This document shows, piece after piece, positions 16,292-25,652 of a stretch of DNA of 64,000 nt. Position 1 is the stretch's first letter. Each line of letters starts with the position of its first letter. The notes beneath the pieces are model-generated. The model was not told the origin of the DNA. It did not search any database and was given only the letters and a program-made list of their open reading frames with translations. The stretch comes from Oscillospiraceae bacterium. Its GTDB lineage: Bacteria > Bacillota > Clostridia > Oscillospirales > CAG-272. A program made the translations under genes and the position numbers. The stretch lies in contig SVUK01000016.1 of NCBI GenBank assembly GCA_015063325.1, forward strand, positions 1 through 64,000. The letters are read 5' to 3'.

Positions 16292-16876
16292 ATCGGGCGC
16301 AGACCGTATTTTGACGGTCTGTTTGCCGACGGATTAGCACTGGAAACGGACGGGAAACGAATTAAAGTGAACGAGCGGTTTGAAACCTCGATTCCCGGCA
16401 TTTTTGCAATCGGCGACGTTTCTTCAAAAATTCAACTTGCACATTACGCGTCGGCACAGGGAACGGCTTGCGTCGATCTCTTCTGCGGCGTTCGGAATGA
16501 CGTTGATCTGTCGATCGTTCCCGGGTGCGTCTATTGCCGACCGGAAATTGCCTCCGTTGGCTTGACCGAAGCCGAATGCAAAGAACGGGAAATTCCGGCG
16601 GCAGTCGGCAAAGCGACCATGTACAGCAACGCAAAAACCTTGATTGAGAGCGGCGACCGTGCGTTTATGAAAGTGCTTGCGAATACGCAGACGCATGAGA
16701 TTTTGGGCGCGCAGTTGATGTGCGAACACGCAACCGATATGATTTCTCAAATCTCTACTGCAATCGCAAACCACATGACTGCAGAACAACTGTTGAAAGC
16801 AATGCGTCCGCACCCCACTTTTGAGGAGACTTTGACGGAAGCGCTCAACGATTTGGCGGATCATTACAACAAATGA
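16286..16876 (+). pseudogene. dihydrolipoamide dehydrogenase, C-terminal fragment
   Basis: About 196 residues matching the second half of an FAD-dependent pyridine nucleotide-disulphide oxidoreductase. IGRRP opens it, then the FAD-contact motif TSIPGIFAIGDVSS, then the dimerisation domain with CRPEIASVGLTEAE and the active-site His-Glu region RPHPTFEETLTEAL. The N-terminal FAD domain with the redox CxxxxC pair and the NAD domain are missing, so it cannot be a working enzyme. The break coincides with the double palindrome. No promoter or ribosome site is visible. Confidence 0.88.
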
Positions 16877-17042
16877 CGAACGCAACAAATAATTATATCA
16901 GCGCGACTCAATTTCATGGTTATTTTTTTCTTGATATGAAAAAAACAACAACTCCGGAATCAGGCAATACCAATCGGTGAATGGACATTCTAATAGAAAG
17001 GTAACTGACTGATCAATTTTGTAATATTTTGTGTCAGTAACC

Positions 17043-17082
17043 AAAAAAATCGGGGACAGCGATTGCTGTCCCCGATTTTTTA
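17043..17082. terminator. terminator of rsmA
   Basis: AAAAAAATCGGGGACAGC, a GATT loop, GCTGTCCCCGATTTTTTA. Works on the minus strand after rsmA; symmetrical. Confidence 0.9.
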
Positions 17083-17961
17083 TTCTTTTTTACTCTCCGT
17101 TTGTTTTTCCAAAATCAAGTTTGAAAGATTTGCAAACTGCTCCACCGAAAGGCGTTCGCCGCGAATGTCGGCAGGCAGATTCAATTCTTCCAAAAGCGTC
17201 GTCACGGTCTGTTTTCCAAGCTCGGGAAATCCTGCCGTCAGCGCATTAGCAAGCGTTTTCCGCCGCTGCCCGAAGGCGGCGCGCACCGTTCGGAAAAACA
17301 AGTCCTCGTCCTTTGGAACTACCGGTTTTCGATCTCCGTACAGGCGCAAACGCGCCACCGCGGAATCCACCTTCGGCGCCGGCAAAAATCGGTCGGCAGG
17401 AACATTGAGAATCTTCTCCGCGCTTCCGCGATAGGCGGCGGAAACGGTGATAGCTCCGTATTCCTTCCCTCCCGGCGCGGCGCAAAGACGGTCGGCAAAC
17501 TCTTTTTGCACCATGACCGTCACGCCCCAAAACGGCAGATCGGATTCCAGCAATTTCATTAAGATCGGCGAGGTGATATAGTACGGCAGATTGGCGCAAA
17601 CCGCCACCGCCCCTTCCGCAAACGCAGACGCGAGCAATTCGGCAAGATCGGTTTTCATCACGTCGGCGTTGATTACCGTCACGTTGTCAAAATCGGCAAG
17701 GGTTTCGTCCAAAATCGGTATCAGGTTGCGGTCAATCTCCAGCGCGATTACCTTCCGATATCGCTCGCAAAGTGCGCGCGTCAAAGTCCCAATGCCCGGT
17801 CCGATCTCCAAAATCGTGCAATCTTCGGTCGGGTATGCCGCCGCGGCAATTTCCTCAATAACCGAAGGATCGGTCAGAAAATTCTGCCCGAACTCATGCC
17901 GAAAAGAAATGCCGTAGCTCGCCATCAGCCGGCGGACAACGTTTGTATCACAAAGGTTCAT
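17080..17961 (-). CDS. rsmA: 16S rRNA (adenine1518-N6/adenine1519-N6)-dimethyltransferase RsmA/KsgA
   Basis: A 293-residue SAM-dependent enzyme that dimethylates two adjacent adenines in helix 45 of 16S rRNA during small-subunit assembly. Motifs: FGQNFLTD near the N terminus, SAM motif I LEIGPGIGTLTRAL, then VCANLPYYITSPIL, the NLPY catalytic motif. ATG 17961 is chosen because AAAGGAGACTTT lies directly upstream; the longer open frame has no ribosome site. It stands alone, without the ribosome-associated partners often next to it. Confidence 0.96.
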   Translation of the reverse strand: MNLCDTNVVRRLMASYGISFRHEFGQNFLTDPSVIEEIAAAAYPTEDCTILEIGPGIGTLTRALCERYRKVIALEIDRNLIPILDETLADFDNVTVINADVMKTDLAELLASAFAEGAVAVCANLPYYITSPILMKLLESDLPFWGVTVMVQKEFADRLCAAPGGKEYGAITVSAAYRGSAEKILNVPADRFLPAPKVDSAVARLRLYGDRKPVVPKDEDLFFRTVRAAFGQRRKTLANALTAGFPELGKQTVTTLLEELNLPADIRGERLSVEQFANLSNLILEKQTESKKE

Positions 17962-18059
17962 AAAGTCTCCTTTTTCGATCGTTTCTTTCCTTATTATACT
18001 GCCCGGTGCACAAAAAATCAAGTTTTTTTCAAAACCTTGCCCCAAAAGCGAAAAAAGCA

Positions 18060-18088
18060 TTGCCTTTTCGGGTATTCTATGGTAAAAT
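18060..18088 (+). promoter_or_regulatory. SigA-like promoter of GH13 gene
   Basis: TTGCCT (18060-18065), 17 bp, TAAAAT (18083-18088). The leader then holds AAAGGAG (18108-18114), a GC-rich hairpin (18116-18128) and six T residues before ATG 18139. Confidence 0.7.
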
Positions 18089-18138
18089 GATTCTGTAATT
18101 TTTGCGGAAAGGAGCGCGGCGGCGCCGCTTTTTTACCC

Positions 18139-20085
18139 ATGTATCCCAAACTGTTTGACAAAATTGAAGCCGGTAAAACGCCGACAATCCTTTGCTTTGC
18201 AAACGGAAAGCCAACCGAAAAGAACGCGTTTCGCCGCGGCGACGCCGTCTCCTTTACGGTGCGCGTTCCGCGCGCGCTGGGCGCTTCGGCAGTGGTTTTG
18301 CGCCTCGGTGCCGACGGGACCGACCCTGTTGACCTTCCCTTGGATTTTTCGGGAATCGACCACGGGCAGGATCTTTATACCGTTTCGCTGGAAACCGACC
18401 GTCTCGCTCCTGCCGAGGGAGGCTTGTTTCGCTACGAATTTCTGATCTTGCGCGGCGCACGGACGCTGTTTACAAACTCAACCGATAATTTGCACTTTTC
18501 CCTTTCCGACCACAACGCCCGGCGTTTTCGGATGCTGGTCTACCGCGCCGACTTCAAAACGCCTGCGTGGTTTTCGGGCGGCACAATGTACCATATCTTT
18601 GTCGACCGCTTTTTCCGGGCAAAAAATTGCGGAAAACTGCACACAGGTCGGCTTGAAGAGGATTGGGACAACGGCATTCCGCAGTTTGCGGAAAAGCCGG
18701 GAGATCCCCTTGCCAACGATCTTTTCTTCGGCGGCAACCTTGCCGGTATTACCGAAAAACTGGATTATCTTGCCGACCTCGGCGTGACCGTTCTTTATCT
18801 TTCCCCGATTTTCGAATCGGTCTCCAACCATCGCTACGACACCGGCGACTACGAAAAAGTGGATTCCCTTTTGGGCGGAGATGAAGCGTTTGCCGAATTG
18901 ATTGCCGCCGCGCATAAAAAAGGGATCCGCGTGGTTCTGGATGGCGTTTTCAATCATACCGGCGATGACAGCCGCTACTTTAACCGGCGCGGAAACTATC
19001 CCGACGTCGGCGCATACCAGTCACCGGAATCACCCTATTATGAATGGTTTACTTTTCGGGATTTTCCAAACGACTATGAAAGCTGGTGGGGCATTCCCAT
19101 ACTGCCGCGCCTTTGCCACCAAAACAAGTCCTGCCGCGCTTACTTTACCGGCAAGAACGGCATTGCCGCCCGTTGGATTCGCGCAGGCGCCGACGGCTGG
19201 CGGCTGGACGTTGCCGACGAGCTTTGCGACGACTTTTTGAACGAGCTTCGCCGATCGGTCAAAGCTGCAGGTGCGGAACGAAAAACCGATCCCCTTATTT
19301 TGGGCGAGGTTTGGGAGAACGCCGCCGATAAGGTTTCCTACGGCAGTTTGCGCCCCTATCTATGGGGCGGACAGCTCGACGGCGTGATGAACTATCCCTT
19401 CCGCAATGCCGTTCTCGCGCTCCTTTTGCAGGGCGACAGTGCCTTTTTCCGATCGACTCTGACAGAGCTTTACGTCTCCTATCCGCCGGCAGTTTGCGAT
19501 TGCCTGATGAACCTGCTCGGCACCCATGACACCTCTCGCATTCTGACCGTTTTGGGGGATCCCTCCGACGGCGAGGGACTTTCCAATGCCGAACTTTCCA
19601 TCCGTCGGCTCCCTTTGCATGACCGTCGAAAGGCGATTTCCCTTTTGAAGATTGCCGCCGTGCTGCAATTCACCGTTTACGGCGTCCCGTCGATTTATTA
19701 CGGTGATGAAGTCGGTCTGGAGGGCTACCACGATCCCTTTTGCCGAATGCCCTACCCCTGGAACAACCCCGACCGCTCCCTGCGCGCTTTTTACCGTCGG
19801 TTAGGTGCTCTGCGCGCTTCCGCTCCGGCGCTGGACGGCGGAACTTTCCGCTTTCTCGATAGCCCCGATGGTTCGGTTTGTTACGAGCGCAAAGCACGCG
19901 GCAGAAAACCATCCGGCAAATCCGGCGCCGCAAAACTGCTCGTTGCCGCAAACCTTTCGGCAAAGTCGGTTCATTTCCGCATTCCGGCACACTATCGCAC
20001 AACCCTGCTCCATACCGGAAAACCACCGAATCTCTTCCCATGCAATCTTGTTCTTCCCCCAAAAACCGCAGTTGTTTTGGAATAG
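18139..20085 (+). CDS. glycoside hydrolase family 13 (alpha-amylase/neopullulanase-like)
   Basis: A 648-residue cytoplasmic enzyme (no signal peptide) expected to hydrolyse alpha-1,4/1,6-glucans or maltodextrins. An N-terminal beta-sandwich (residues 1-130, CBM34-like) precedes a TIM barrel. Motifs in order: MYHIFVDRF, LYLSPIFES, DGVFNHTG (region I), GWRLDVADE with nucleophile Asp357 (II), LGEVWE with acid/base Glu390 (III), GTHDTSR with Asp464 (IV). The C-terminal beta-domain is short. A GC hairpin between the SD and the start codon is odd (see findings). Its exact linkage specificity is uncertain. Confidence 0.92.
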   Translation: MYPKLFDKIEAGKTPTILCFANGKPTEKNAFRRGDAVSFTVRVPRALGASAVVLRLGADGTDPVDLPLDFSGIDHGQDLYTVSLETDRLAPAEGGLFRYEFLILRGARTLFTNSTDNLHFSLSDHNARRFRMLVYRADFKTPAWFSGGTMYHIFVDRFFRAKNCGKLHTGRLEEDWDNGIPQFAEKPGDPLANDLFFGGNLAGITEKLDYLADLGVTVLYLSPIFESVSNHRYDTGDYEKVDSLLGGDEAFAELIAAAHKKGIRVVLDGVFNHTGDDSRYFNRRGNYPDVGAYQSPESPYYEWFTFRDFPNDYESWWGIPILPRLCHQNKSCRAYFTGKNGIAARWIRAGADGWRLDVADELCDDFLNELRRSVKAAGAERKTDPLILGEVWENAADKVSYGSLRPYLWGGQLDGVMNYPFRNAVLALLLQGDSAFFRSTLTELYVSYPPAVCDCLMNLLGTHDTSRILTVLGDPSDGEGLSNAELSIRRLPLHDRRKAISLLKIAAVLQFTVYGVPSIYYGDEVGLEGYHDPFCRMPYPWNNPDRSLRAFYRRLGALRASAPALDGGTFRFLDSPDGSVCYERKARGRKPSGKSGAAKLLVAANLSAKSVHFRIPAHYRTTLLHTGKPPNLFPCNLVLPPKTAVVLE

Positions 20086-20107
20086 CGAAAGGATGAGAGG
20101 GAAAGGT

Positions 20108-20152
20108 CACAAGAGGGGAGAAACCTTTTTTCAAGGTTTCTCCCCTCTTGTG
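20108..20152. terminator. R1 hairpin between convergent genes
   Basis: CACAAGAGGGGAGAAACCTT pairs with AAGGTTTCTCCCCTCTTGTG around a T-rich loop. It serves the GH13 gene and the convergent transporter operon. Confidence 0.85.
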
Positions 20153-20163
20153 TTCTTATCCCC

Positions 20164-21129
20164 TTACCTCTCCTCTCTGAAATACGAAAGTCCGAGGGAG
20201 GCAGGCGGTTGATTTTCGCGTTTTTTGCGAATGCTCGTGATGATAAGGACCACCACGGTAATGATATACGGCAGAAGCTTGAGCAGCTCGTTCTGGGTGC
20301 TGGAGCCGTTCAGAACGTAGGCGGTAATGGAAAGTCCGCCGAAGAGGATGGAGCCAAAAATACTGATATTCGGTTTCCACAAAGTAAAGATGACCAACGC
20401 AATGGCGAGCCAACCGAACGACTCAATGGTGGAGGCGTTTTCCCAGCTGCCTTTTAAGTAGTCCATGGTGTAGAAAAGACCGCCGAATCCGGCAACGGCG
20501 CTGCCAACGAAGATGGAACCGTATTTATAAGCGGTCACATTGATTCCGTCGGCGTCGGCGGCGGCGGGGTTTTCGCCAACGGCGCGCAGGTGAAGGCCGA
20601 GGCGGGTGCGTTTGAGAACGGCGGCAAAGACGATTGCCAGCGCAATGGCAAAATAAACGAAGAATCCGTGCGAGAAGAACACGCGCAGAAAACCGTTTGC
20701 GTTCGGGTCGTTCACAAGCCCGCGGGAGATAATCTTGCCGGCGGTATTAAACAGCTTGCGGGAAACATAGGAGCTCATAATAAACTGTGCAAGACCGGTG
20801 CCAAAGGTGGTAACGGCAAGGCCGGTAATATTCTGGTTACAGCGCAGGGTAACGGTTAAAAAGCCGTAAATGGCGCCGGTGGCAACCGAAAAGAGGATAG
20901 ACATGAGAATCGAGATGAGGATAAGCAAAAACCACGAGGCGTTTTCGGGATTTGCAAGGCCGTTCATATAAAGTTCAATCCCCAAACAGCCGCCGGCGGT
21001 TCCCATACACATAATGCCGGGAATGCCCAAATTCAAATGCCCGGATTTTTCCATCAGCATTTCGCCCAGGCACCCGTAAAGAAGCACGGTTCCAATGGCA
21101 ATGGCGCCAATTAAAAAGCTGACGAACAT
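20164..21129 (-). CDS. ABC transporter permease, BMP/nucleoside family (NupQ/YufQ-like)
   Basis: A 321-residue integral membrane protein with about 8-9 hydrophobic helices. Family signatures are LMEKSGHLNLGIPGIMCMG near the N terminus and LRAVGENPAAADADGINVTA in the cytoplasmic coupling region that contacts the ATPase. It is the last gene of the substrate-binding/ATPase/permease/permease operon. Family members import purine nucleosides. Its start directly abuts the stop of the upstream permease, so translation is coupled. Confidence 0.92.
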   Translation of the reverse strand: MFVSFLIGAIAIGTVLLYGCLGEMLMEKSGHLNLGIPGIMCMGTAGGCLGIELYMNGLANPENASWFLLILISILMSILFSVATGAIYGFLTVTLRCNQNITGLAVTTFGTGLAQFIMSSYVSRKLFNTAGKIISRGLVNDPNANGFLRVFFSHGFFVYFAIALAIVFAAVLKRTRLGLHLRAVGENPAAADADGINVTAYKYGSIFVGSAVAGFGGLFYTMDYLKGSWENASTIESFGWLAIALVIFTLWKPNISIFGSILFGGLSITAYVLNGSSTQNELLKLLPYIITVVVLIITSIRKKRENQPPASLGLSYFREER

Positions 21130-22323
21130 TTATTTCACCCCCTTGATCTGGTTTGCGAACTTCTTTTCCAAATCCTGTTTGTTTCCGCTCTTATCACGCG
21201 GAACGATCTTGTAGTTGATGAAGAAGGCGCAGGCAATGACGAAAAAGTAGATCAGACCTACCACAATATTGGCAATGGAGTTGTTGGTAAATTTAAATCC
21301 GGTGCTGACCTGAATCATTCCCTTGTTAATAAAGGCAATGAAGAAGCAGGTTAAGAACATGAGCAGCGGATTGAAGGACGCCAGCCAGGAGGTCATAATG
21401 GCGGTAAAGCCCATGTTGTTGGGGCTGTTATCCGAAAGGCCGGCGCCGGTGCGCGCAATCAGGAAGAAACCAACCAATCCGGCAATGGCACCCGAAAGAA
21501 TCATAGTGCGAATAATAACCGCTTTGACATTGATGCCGACGTATTTTGCGGTGTTGACGCTCTCGCCAACGACCGAAATTTCATAGCCGTGCTTGCTGTA
21601 GCGCAGGTAGACGAACATGAGAATCGTCAGCACGACGAAAATAATAACGGTCAGAAGCGCCTTATATTGATCCAGCGCAGGAAGAATACCGGCTTTGAGC
21701 GTTGGATACTGCCCGGAACCGTTTTTGATCCACGCGGCGCGGAAATAGAGGACAATTCCAACGGCGATGTAGTTCATCATCAGGGTAAACAGCGTTTCGT
21801 TGGTGTTGAAAACCGCCTTGAAAATTGCCGGAATCAGCGCCCAAAGAATACCTGCCGCAACAGCGGTGACAAACATGAAGATCAGCAAAAGCCAGTCCGG
21901 CATTTTGCCGCCCAGCCAGTAGGAGCAGGCATAGGCGCAAAGACAGCCCATTAAAATTTGTCCGTTGCCGCCCAGGTTCCAAAACTTCATTTTAAAAGCC
22001 GGAATGAGCGCCATGGAAACGCCCAGGAGCAGCGCCATTTCCAAAAGGAACAGCCAGGTTTTGCGCTCGGTGCCGAACGCGCCGTTAAACAGGAATTTGA
22101 AAAAATCGCCAATGTTTTTGGAACTGCCCCCGCTTTTGGGGCTGAACGCCACGCAGATGATTGCCGAGAGGAGAAGCGCGCCAACAAGTGCGGCGGCGTA
22201 AATCAAAATCTTTTTCCAAAGGGCTATATTGGAGCGCTTGACAATATGGAAAGGAAGCTCCAACCGCTTTTTCGAAATTGCTTTTTCATCGGTCGAAAGG
22301 TGTTTTTCAGTTTTCGGTTCCAT
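21130..22323 (-). CDS. ABC transporter permease, BMP/nucleoside family (NupP/YufP-like)
   Basis: A 397-residue second permease. A cytoplasmic N-terminal tail of about 45 residues precedes the first helix (LIYAAALVGALLLSAIICVA). The coupling motif reads YEISVVGESVNTAKYVGINV and is followed by ILSGAIAGLVGFFLIARTG. The start overlaps the end of the ATPase gene by 17 bases. It forms the heterodimeric channel with the permease downstream. Confidence 0.92.
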   Translation of the reverse strand: MEPKTEKHLSTDEKAISKKRLELPFHIVKRSNIALWKKILIYAAALVGALLLSAIICVAFSPKSGGSSKNIGDFFKFLFNGAFGTERKTWLFLLEMALLLGVSMALIPAFKMKFWNLGGNGQILMGCLCAYACSYWLGGKMPDWLLLIFMFVTAVAAGILWALIPAIFKAVFNTNETLFTLMMNYIAVGIVLYFRAAWIKNGSGQYPTLKAGILPALDQYKALLTVIIFVVLTILMFVYLRYSKHGYEISVVGESVNTAKYVGINVKAVIIRTMILSGAIAGLVGFFLIARTGAGLSDNSPNNMGFTAIMTSWLASFNPLLMFLTCFFIAFINKGMIQVSTGFKFTNNSIANIVVGLIYFFVIACAFFINYKIVPRDKSGNKQDLEKKFANQIKGVK

Positions 22324-24022
22324 TTTTCTCCTCCTTTCCCGAATCGGTCTTGGTCATCAAAAGACCAACCTCCTCTTTGGTAATGGTACGGGCGTCCACA
22401 ATACCGGTAATGCGCCCGGAGTTGATGACGAGAATGCGGTCGCAAAGTCCGAGGAGCACGTCCAAATCCTCGCCAACGAAAATGACCGCCGCGCCTTCGC
22501 GCTTTTGTTTATCCAAAAGATTGTAAATCAGGTACGAGGAGTTGATATCCAGTCCGCGAACGGGATATGCCGCCATAAGCACCTTTGGAGCATAGGAAAT
22601 CTCGCGTCCGACAAGCACTTTTTGCACGTTGCCGCCCGAAAGCCGGCGAACGGGAGTGTGCAAATCGGGGGTGACGACCTCCAGCCCTTTGACGATCTTA
22701 TCCGCCAAATTCTGCGGCTTTTTGCGGTCAACCAGCACCGAATTTCCCTTGCGGTAACTGCGCAGCATCATGTTGTCAACGATATCCATGTTGCCGACAA
22801 GCCCCATGCCGAGGCGGTCTTCGGGAACAAAGGAAAGCCGAACGCCAAGTTCGCGGATCTGCAAGGGGGTCTTGTCGCGCAGGTTCATCACGTCGTCCTC
22901 ATTGAACAGGATTTTACCATCGTTCACAAGTTGACGAATTTCCTTTTTGCTCTTGCCGGAAAGGTCGACCGGGGTGCCGTCCTCGTAGTGGAACTTCCCT
23001 TCCGCCGCCATTGCGACGATCTGCTTGAAAGTCTTGTGGAAGAAGGAAACCGGCAAATTCTTTTTTGGGCGGTTGAAGATGATCTCGCCCGAATCGAGGT
23101 GTTGAAGACCCGCAATGGCTTCCAGAAGCTGGCGCTGACCGCTTCCGGCAATGCCGGCAATGCCCAATATTTCGCCCGAGCGAGCGGTGAAGGAAATGTG
23201 ATCCAGCACCTTGACGCCGTCGGGGCCGGTGCAGTTCAGATCTTTCACAAGCAAGCGGTCGGCAGGATTTTGCGGCTCCGAGCGGTCGATGTTCAGCACA
23301 ATTTTTTTGCCCACCATCATTTCGGTCAGCGCCTGCTCGCTGGTCTCAGAAGTGTTCACCGTTCCGATATGCTCGCCCTTGCGCAGGACGGCAACGCGGT
23401 CGGAAATCGACATGACCTCGTTCAGTTTATGCGTAATGATAATGATGGACTTTCCGTCGTCGCGCATCCGGCGCAGGACGGCGAAGAGTTTTTCGATCTC
23501 CTGCGGGGTGAGCACGGCGGTGGGTTCGTCCAAAATGAGAATATCGGCGCCGCGGTAAAGAACTTTGATAATTTCCACCGTTTGCTTTTCGGAAACCGAC
23601 ATTTCGTAAATTTTTTGATCGGGATTTATATGGAAACCGTATCGGTCGCACATTTCGCCGATGCGTTTTTTGACAGATTTTAAGTTGTATTTTTCGCCGT
23701 CTTTTACACCGAGGACCACGTTTTCGGCGGCAGTAAAGACATCAATGAGTTTGAAGTGTTGGTGGATCATGCCGATCTTATAGCCGAATGCGGCTTTTGG
23801 CGAGTGAATCACCGCCTCCTTGCCGCCAATGAGGATTTTTCCTCCGTCCGGATAGTAAATGCCGGCAAGCATATTCATCAGGGTGGTTTTACCGCACCCG
23901 TTCTCCCCCAAAACGGACAAAATTTCGCCTTTGAAAATTTGCAGGGAGACATTGTTGTTTGCAATTACCGTTCCAAAGGTTTTGGTAATATTCTGAAATT
24001 CAATCAAAACTTCCTTTGCCAT
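22307..24022 (-). CDS. ABC transporter ATP-binding protein, double cassette (NupO/YufO-like)
   Basis: A 571-residue fused ATPase. Cassette 1: GENGCGKTT, degenerate signature MSVSEKQTVEI, Walker B ILILDEPTAVLT. Cassette 2: degenerate P-loop GIAGSGQRQ, signature LSGGNVQKVL. This layout is as in sugar/nucleoside (RbsA-like) importers. An insertion of about 90 residues in the second cassette (NRPKKNLPVSFFHKTFKQIV) is longer than in most relatives. ATG 24022 follows GAAAGGAAAAAAGAAG. It lies downstream of the binding-protein gene behind a hairpin. Confidence 0.93.
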   Translation of the reverse strand: MAKEVLIEFQNITKTFGTVIANNNVSLQIFKGEILSVLGENGCGKTTLMNMLAGIYYPDGGKILIGGKEAVIHSPKAAFGYKIGMIHQHFKLIDVFTAAENVVLGVKDGEKYNLKSVKKRIGEMCDRYGFHINPDQKIYEMSVSEKQTVEIIKVLYRGADILILDEPTAVLTPQEIEKLFAVLRRMRDDGKSIIIITHKLNEVMSISDRVAVLRKGEHIGTVNTSETSEQALTEMMVGKKIVLNIDRSEPQNPADRLLVKDLNCTGPDGVKVLDHISFTARSGEILGIAGIAGSGQRQLLEAIAGLQHLDSGEIIFNRPKKNLPVSFFHKTFKQIVAMAAEGKFHYEDGTPVDLSGKSKKEIRQLVNDGKILFNEDDVMNLRDKTPLQIRELGVRLSFVPEDRLGMGLVGNMDIVDNMMLRSYRKGNSVLVDRKKPQNLADKIVKGLEVVTPDLHTPVRRLSGGNVQKVLVGREISYAPKVLMAAYPVRGLDINSSYLIYNLLDKQKREGAAVIFVGEDLDVLLGLCDRILVINSGRITGIVDARTITKEEVGLLMTKTDSGKEEKNGTEN

Positions 24023-24055
24023 TTGCTTCTTTTTTCCTTTCAATAGAAGTGGCAT

Positions 24056-24103
24056 AAAAATGACAGGAAGGGTTGCCGCACAAGGCGGCAGCCCTAAACT
24101 GTC
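24056..24103 (-). terminator. intra-operon hairpin/attenuator
   Basis: On the minus strand: GACAG..AGGGCTGCCGCC, loop TTGT, GGCGGCAACCCT-type complement, CTGTC, then ATTTTT. It lies between the binding-protein gene and the ATPase gene, and probably makes the binding protein more abundant than the rest. Confidence 0.7.
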
Positions 24104-24126
24104 AAACATTCGTTTTTTTAGCGGGA

Positions 24127-25449
24127 TTATTCTTCAACAACAACAGCGGCGCCAATGGAGATACCGTCAATGATGATATCGAAGTAAGGAGCGGAACGGC
24201 CGTCGCTCTCTGCAAAGTAGGTAATACCGCCCTCGGTCTTAATCACGTTGGTCTCGCCGGTGTAGGTGCCGTCGTCGTCAACGTCTGCAAGGTAAGCGGT
24301 CAGGTGGCCTTCTTCGTCCATGGTAATGAAGGACGCCTTGCTGAAAGCGGAGGTGTCGGCCTTTGCGTTTTTCACGGTGAACTTAGAGCAATCAAACACT
24401 TTAAGGGCGCCGGAAACGAGCTGTGCCTTTACTTCGTCCAGTTTTGCCTGGGTGCCTTCGGCAGCGGCGGTGCCGAGCGCGGTGATTTGAACCGAATCGG
24501 TTCCAATGGTGCCGGTGTAGTCGGCGGAAATCTTCTTGCCGTTGATGACGCAGTCAATCGCATACTCGAAGTAGGGAACCCAGTTGATTTTGGAGGCGAT
24601 TACAAAGGTGTTGGTGCCGGTAGCGCCGTTGTAGGAAACGTTGGGAATGGATCTTTCTTCGCAAGCGGTGGGAGCGCCCATGGAGTCGGCGTGCTGGGAG
24701 ATCAGCTTGCAGCCGTCGTCAATCAGAGCCAGAGCGGTTTGCTTTTCGGCCTTTTCATCGTACCAGGAGGAGGTGTAGCGAACCTGCATGGTGGCGTTGG
24801 AAACAACCGATTTCACGCCGAGGAAGAAGGAGGTGTAACCGGAAATGACTTCGGCATAGGGCCAAGCGCCAACGTAACCGATTTTTGCTTCGTCATCGGT
24901 AATGGCGCCGTCATTATCGGTGTCGTACATCTCAAGAAGCTTCAGACCTGCGGCAACGCCGGCAAGGTAGCGGCCCTCATAAATGGAAGCAAACGCGTCG
25001 TGGAAGTTGGCAACGCCGGCGGTGTGCGCCTGGGTGCCGGTGGCATGGCAGAACTGAACGCTCTTAAATTCTTTTGCGGCTTTGAGCATATAGGGCTCAT
25101 GACCAAAGGAATCGGCGAAAACGAGCTGATAACCGTCATCGGCGAATTCAGCGGCTTTGTCGTAGCATTGGTCGCCTTCGGGAATGTCGGTCACGATAGA
25201 ATACTGCTCAGTGGTCAGACCCTTGTTTGCGCAAGCGGTCTTGAAAGCGTCAATAAAGTTTTTGTCGTAGGTGGATTGGTCACCGTGCAGGGTGATGAGC
25301 GCGGTTTTCAGCTCGGCAAGCGGAACGGGATCGGGGTCCGGAACCGTGTTATCGGGTGTGTCGGTCTTCTTTCCGCAGGAAGCGAGAACGGCAACGCAGC
25401 CCAGGATCATCATGAGCGCCAGGGCAAGAGCAAGAATCTTTTTGAACAT
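24127..25449 (-). CDS. BMP family nucleoside-binding lipoprotein with EF-hand-like loop
   Basis: A 440-residue lipoprotein (lipobox VLASC, Cys25), the substrate receptor of the adjacent importer. Conserved BMP (PF02608-type) segments: FADSFGHEPYMLKAAKEF, FHDAFASIYEGRYLAGVAAG, YVGAWPYAEVISGYTSFFLG, and ISQHADSMGAPTACEE in the ligand pocket. Residues 176-187 read DTDNDGAITDDE, a textbook 12-residue EF-hand calcium loop inserted before the YVGA strand. AGGAGG precedes ATG 25449. Together with xpt next door the cluster suggests purine nucleoside uptake and base salvage. Confidence 0.94.
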   Translation of the reverse strand: MFKKILALALALMMILGCVAVLASCGKKTDTPDNTVPDPDPVPLAELKTALITLHGDQSTYDKNFIDAFKTACANKGLTTEQYSIVTDIPEGDQCYDKAAEFADDGYQLVFADSFGHEPYMLKAAKEFKSVQFCHATGTQAHTAGVANFHDAFASIYEGRYLAGVAAGLKLLEMYDTDNDGAITDDEAKIGYVGAWPYAEVISGYTSFFLGVKSVVSNATMQVRYTSSWYDEKAEKQTALALIDDGCKLISQHADSMGAPTACEERSIPNVSYNGATGTNTFVIASKINWVPYFEYAIDCVINGKKISADYTGTIGTDSVQITALGTAAAEGTQAKLDEVKAQLVSGALKVFDCSKFTVKNAKADTSAFSKASFITMDEEGHLTAYLADVDDDGTYTGETNVIKTEGGITYFAESDGRSAPYFDIIIDGISIGAAVVVEE

Positions 25450-25652
25450 TGGAATGTTCCTCCTAAAAAGTGTTTTTTTATTTACAGCGGCAATGCCGCG
25501 GCAAATCAATACAATGAAAAAAGAATGTGGAAACAGATGTAGAAAGCAGATATAGAAAAGAAACCGCTTGTTTTTTTTGAAAGCTTGTCCTTTTTTTAAC
25601 TTGTCCTTTTTGAGAAATAAGAAAGCCGGAGGGATGGGCGCAGTTTTGCTTT

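Noticed and set aside
14833..16401. A 522-codon open frame antisense to the ABC-F gene
   Set aside because: Overlaps both Walker motifs of the true gene and continues through the palindromes; no domain recognised.
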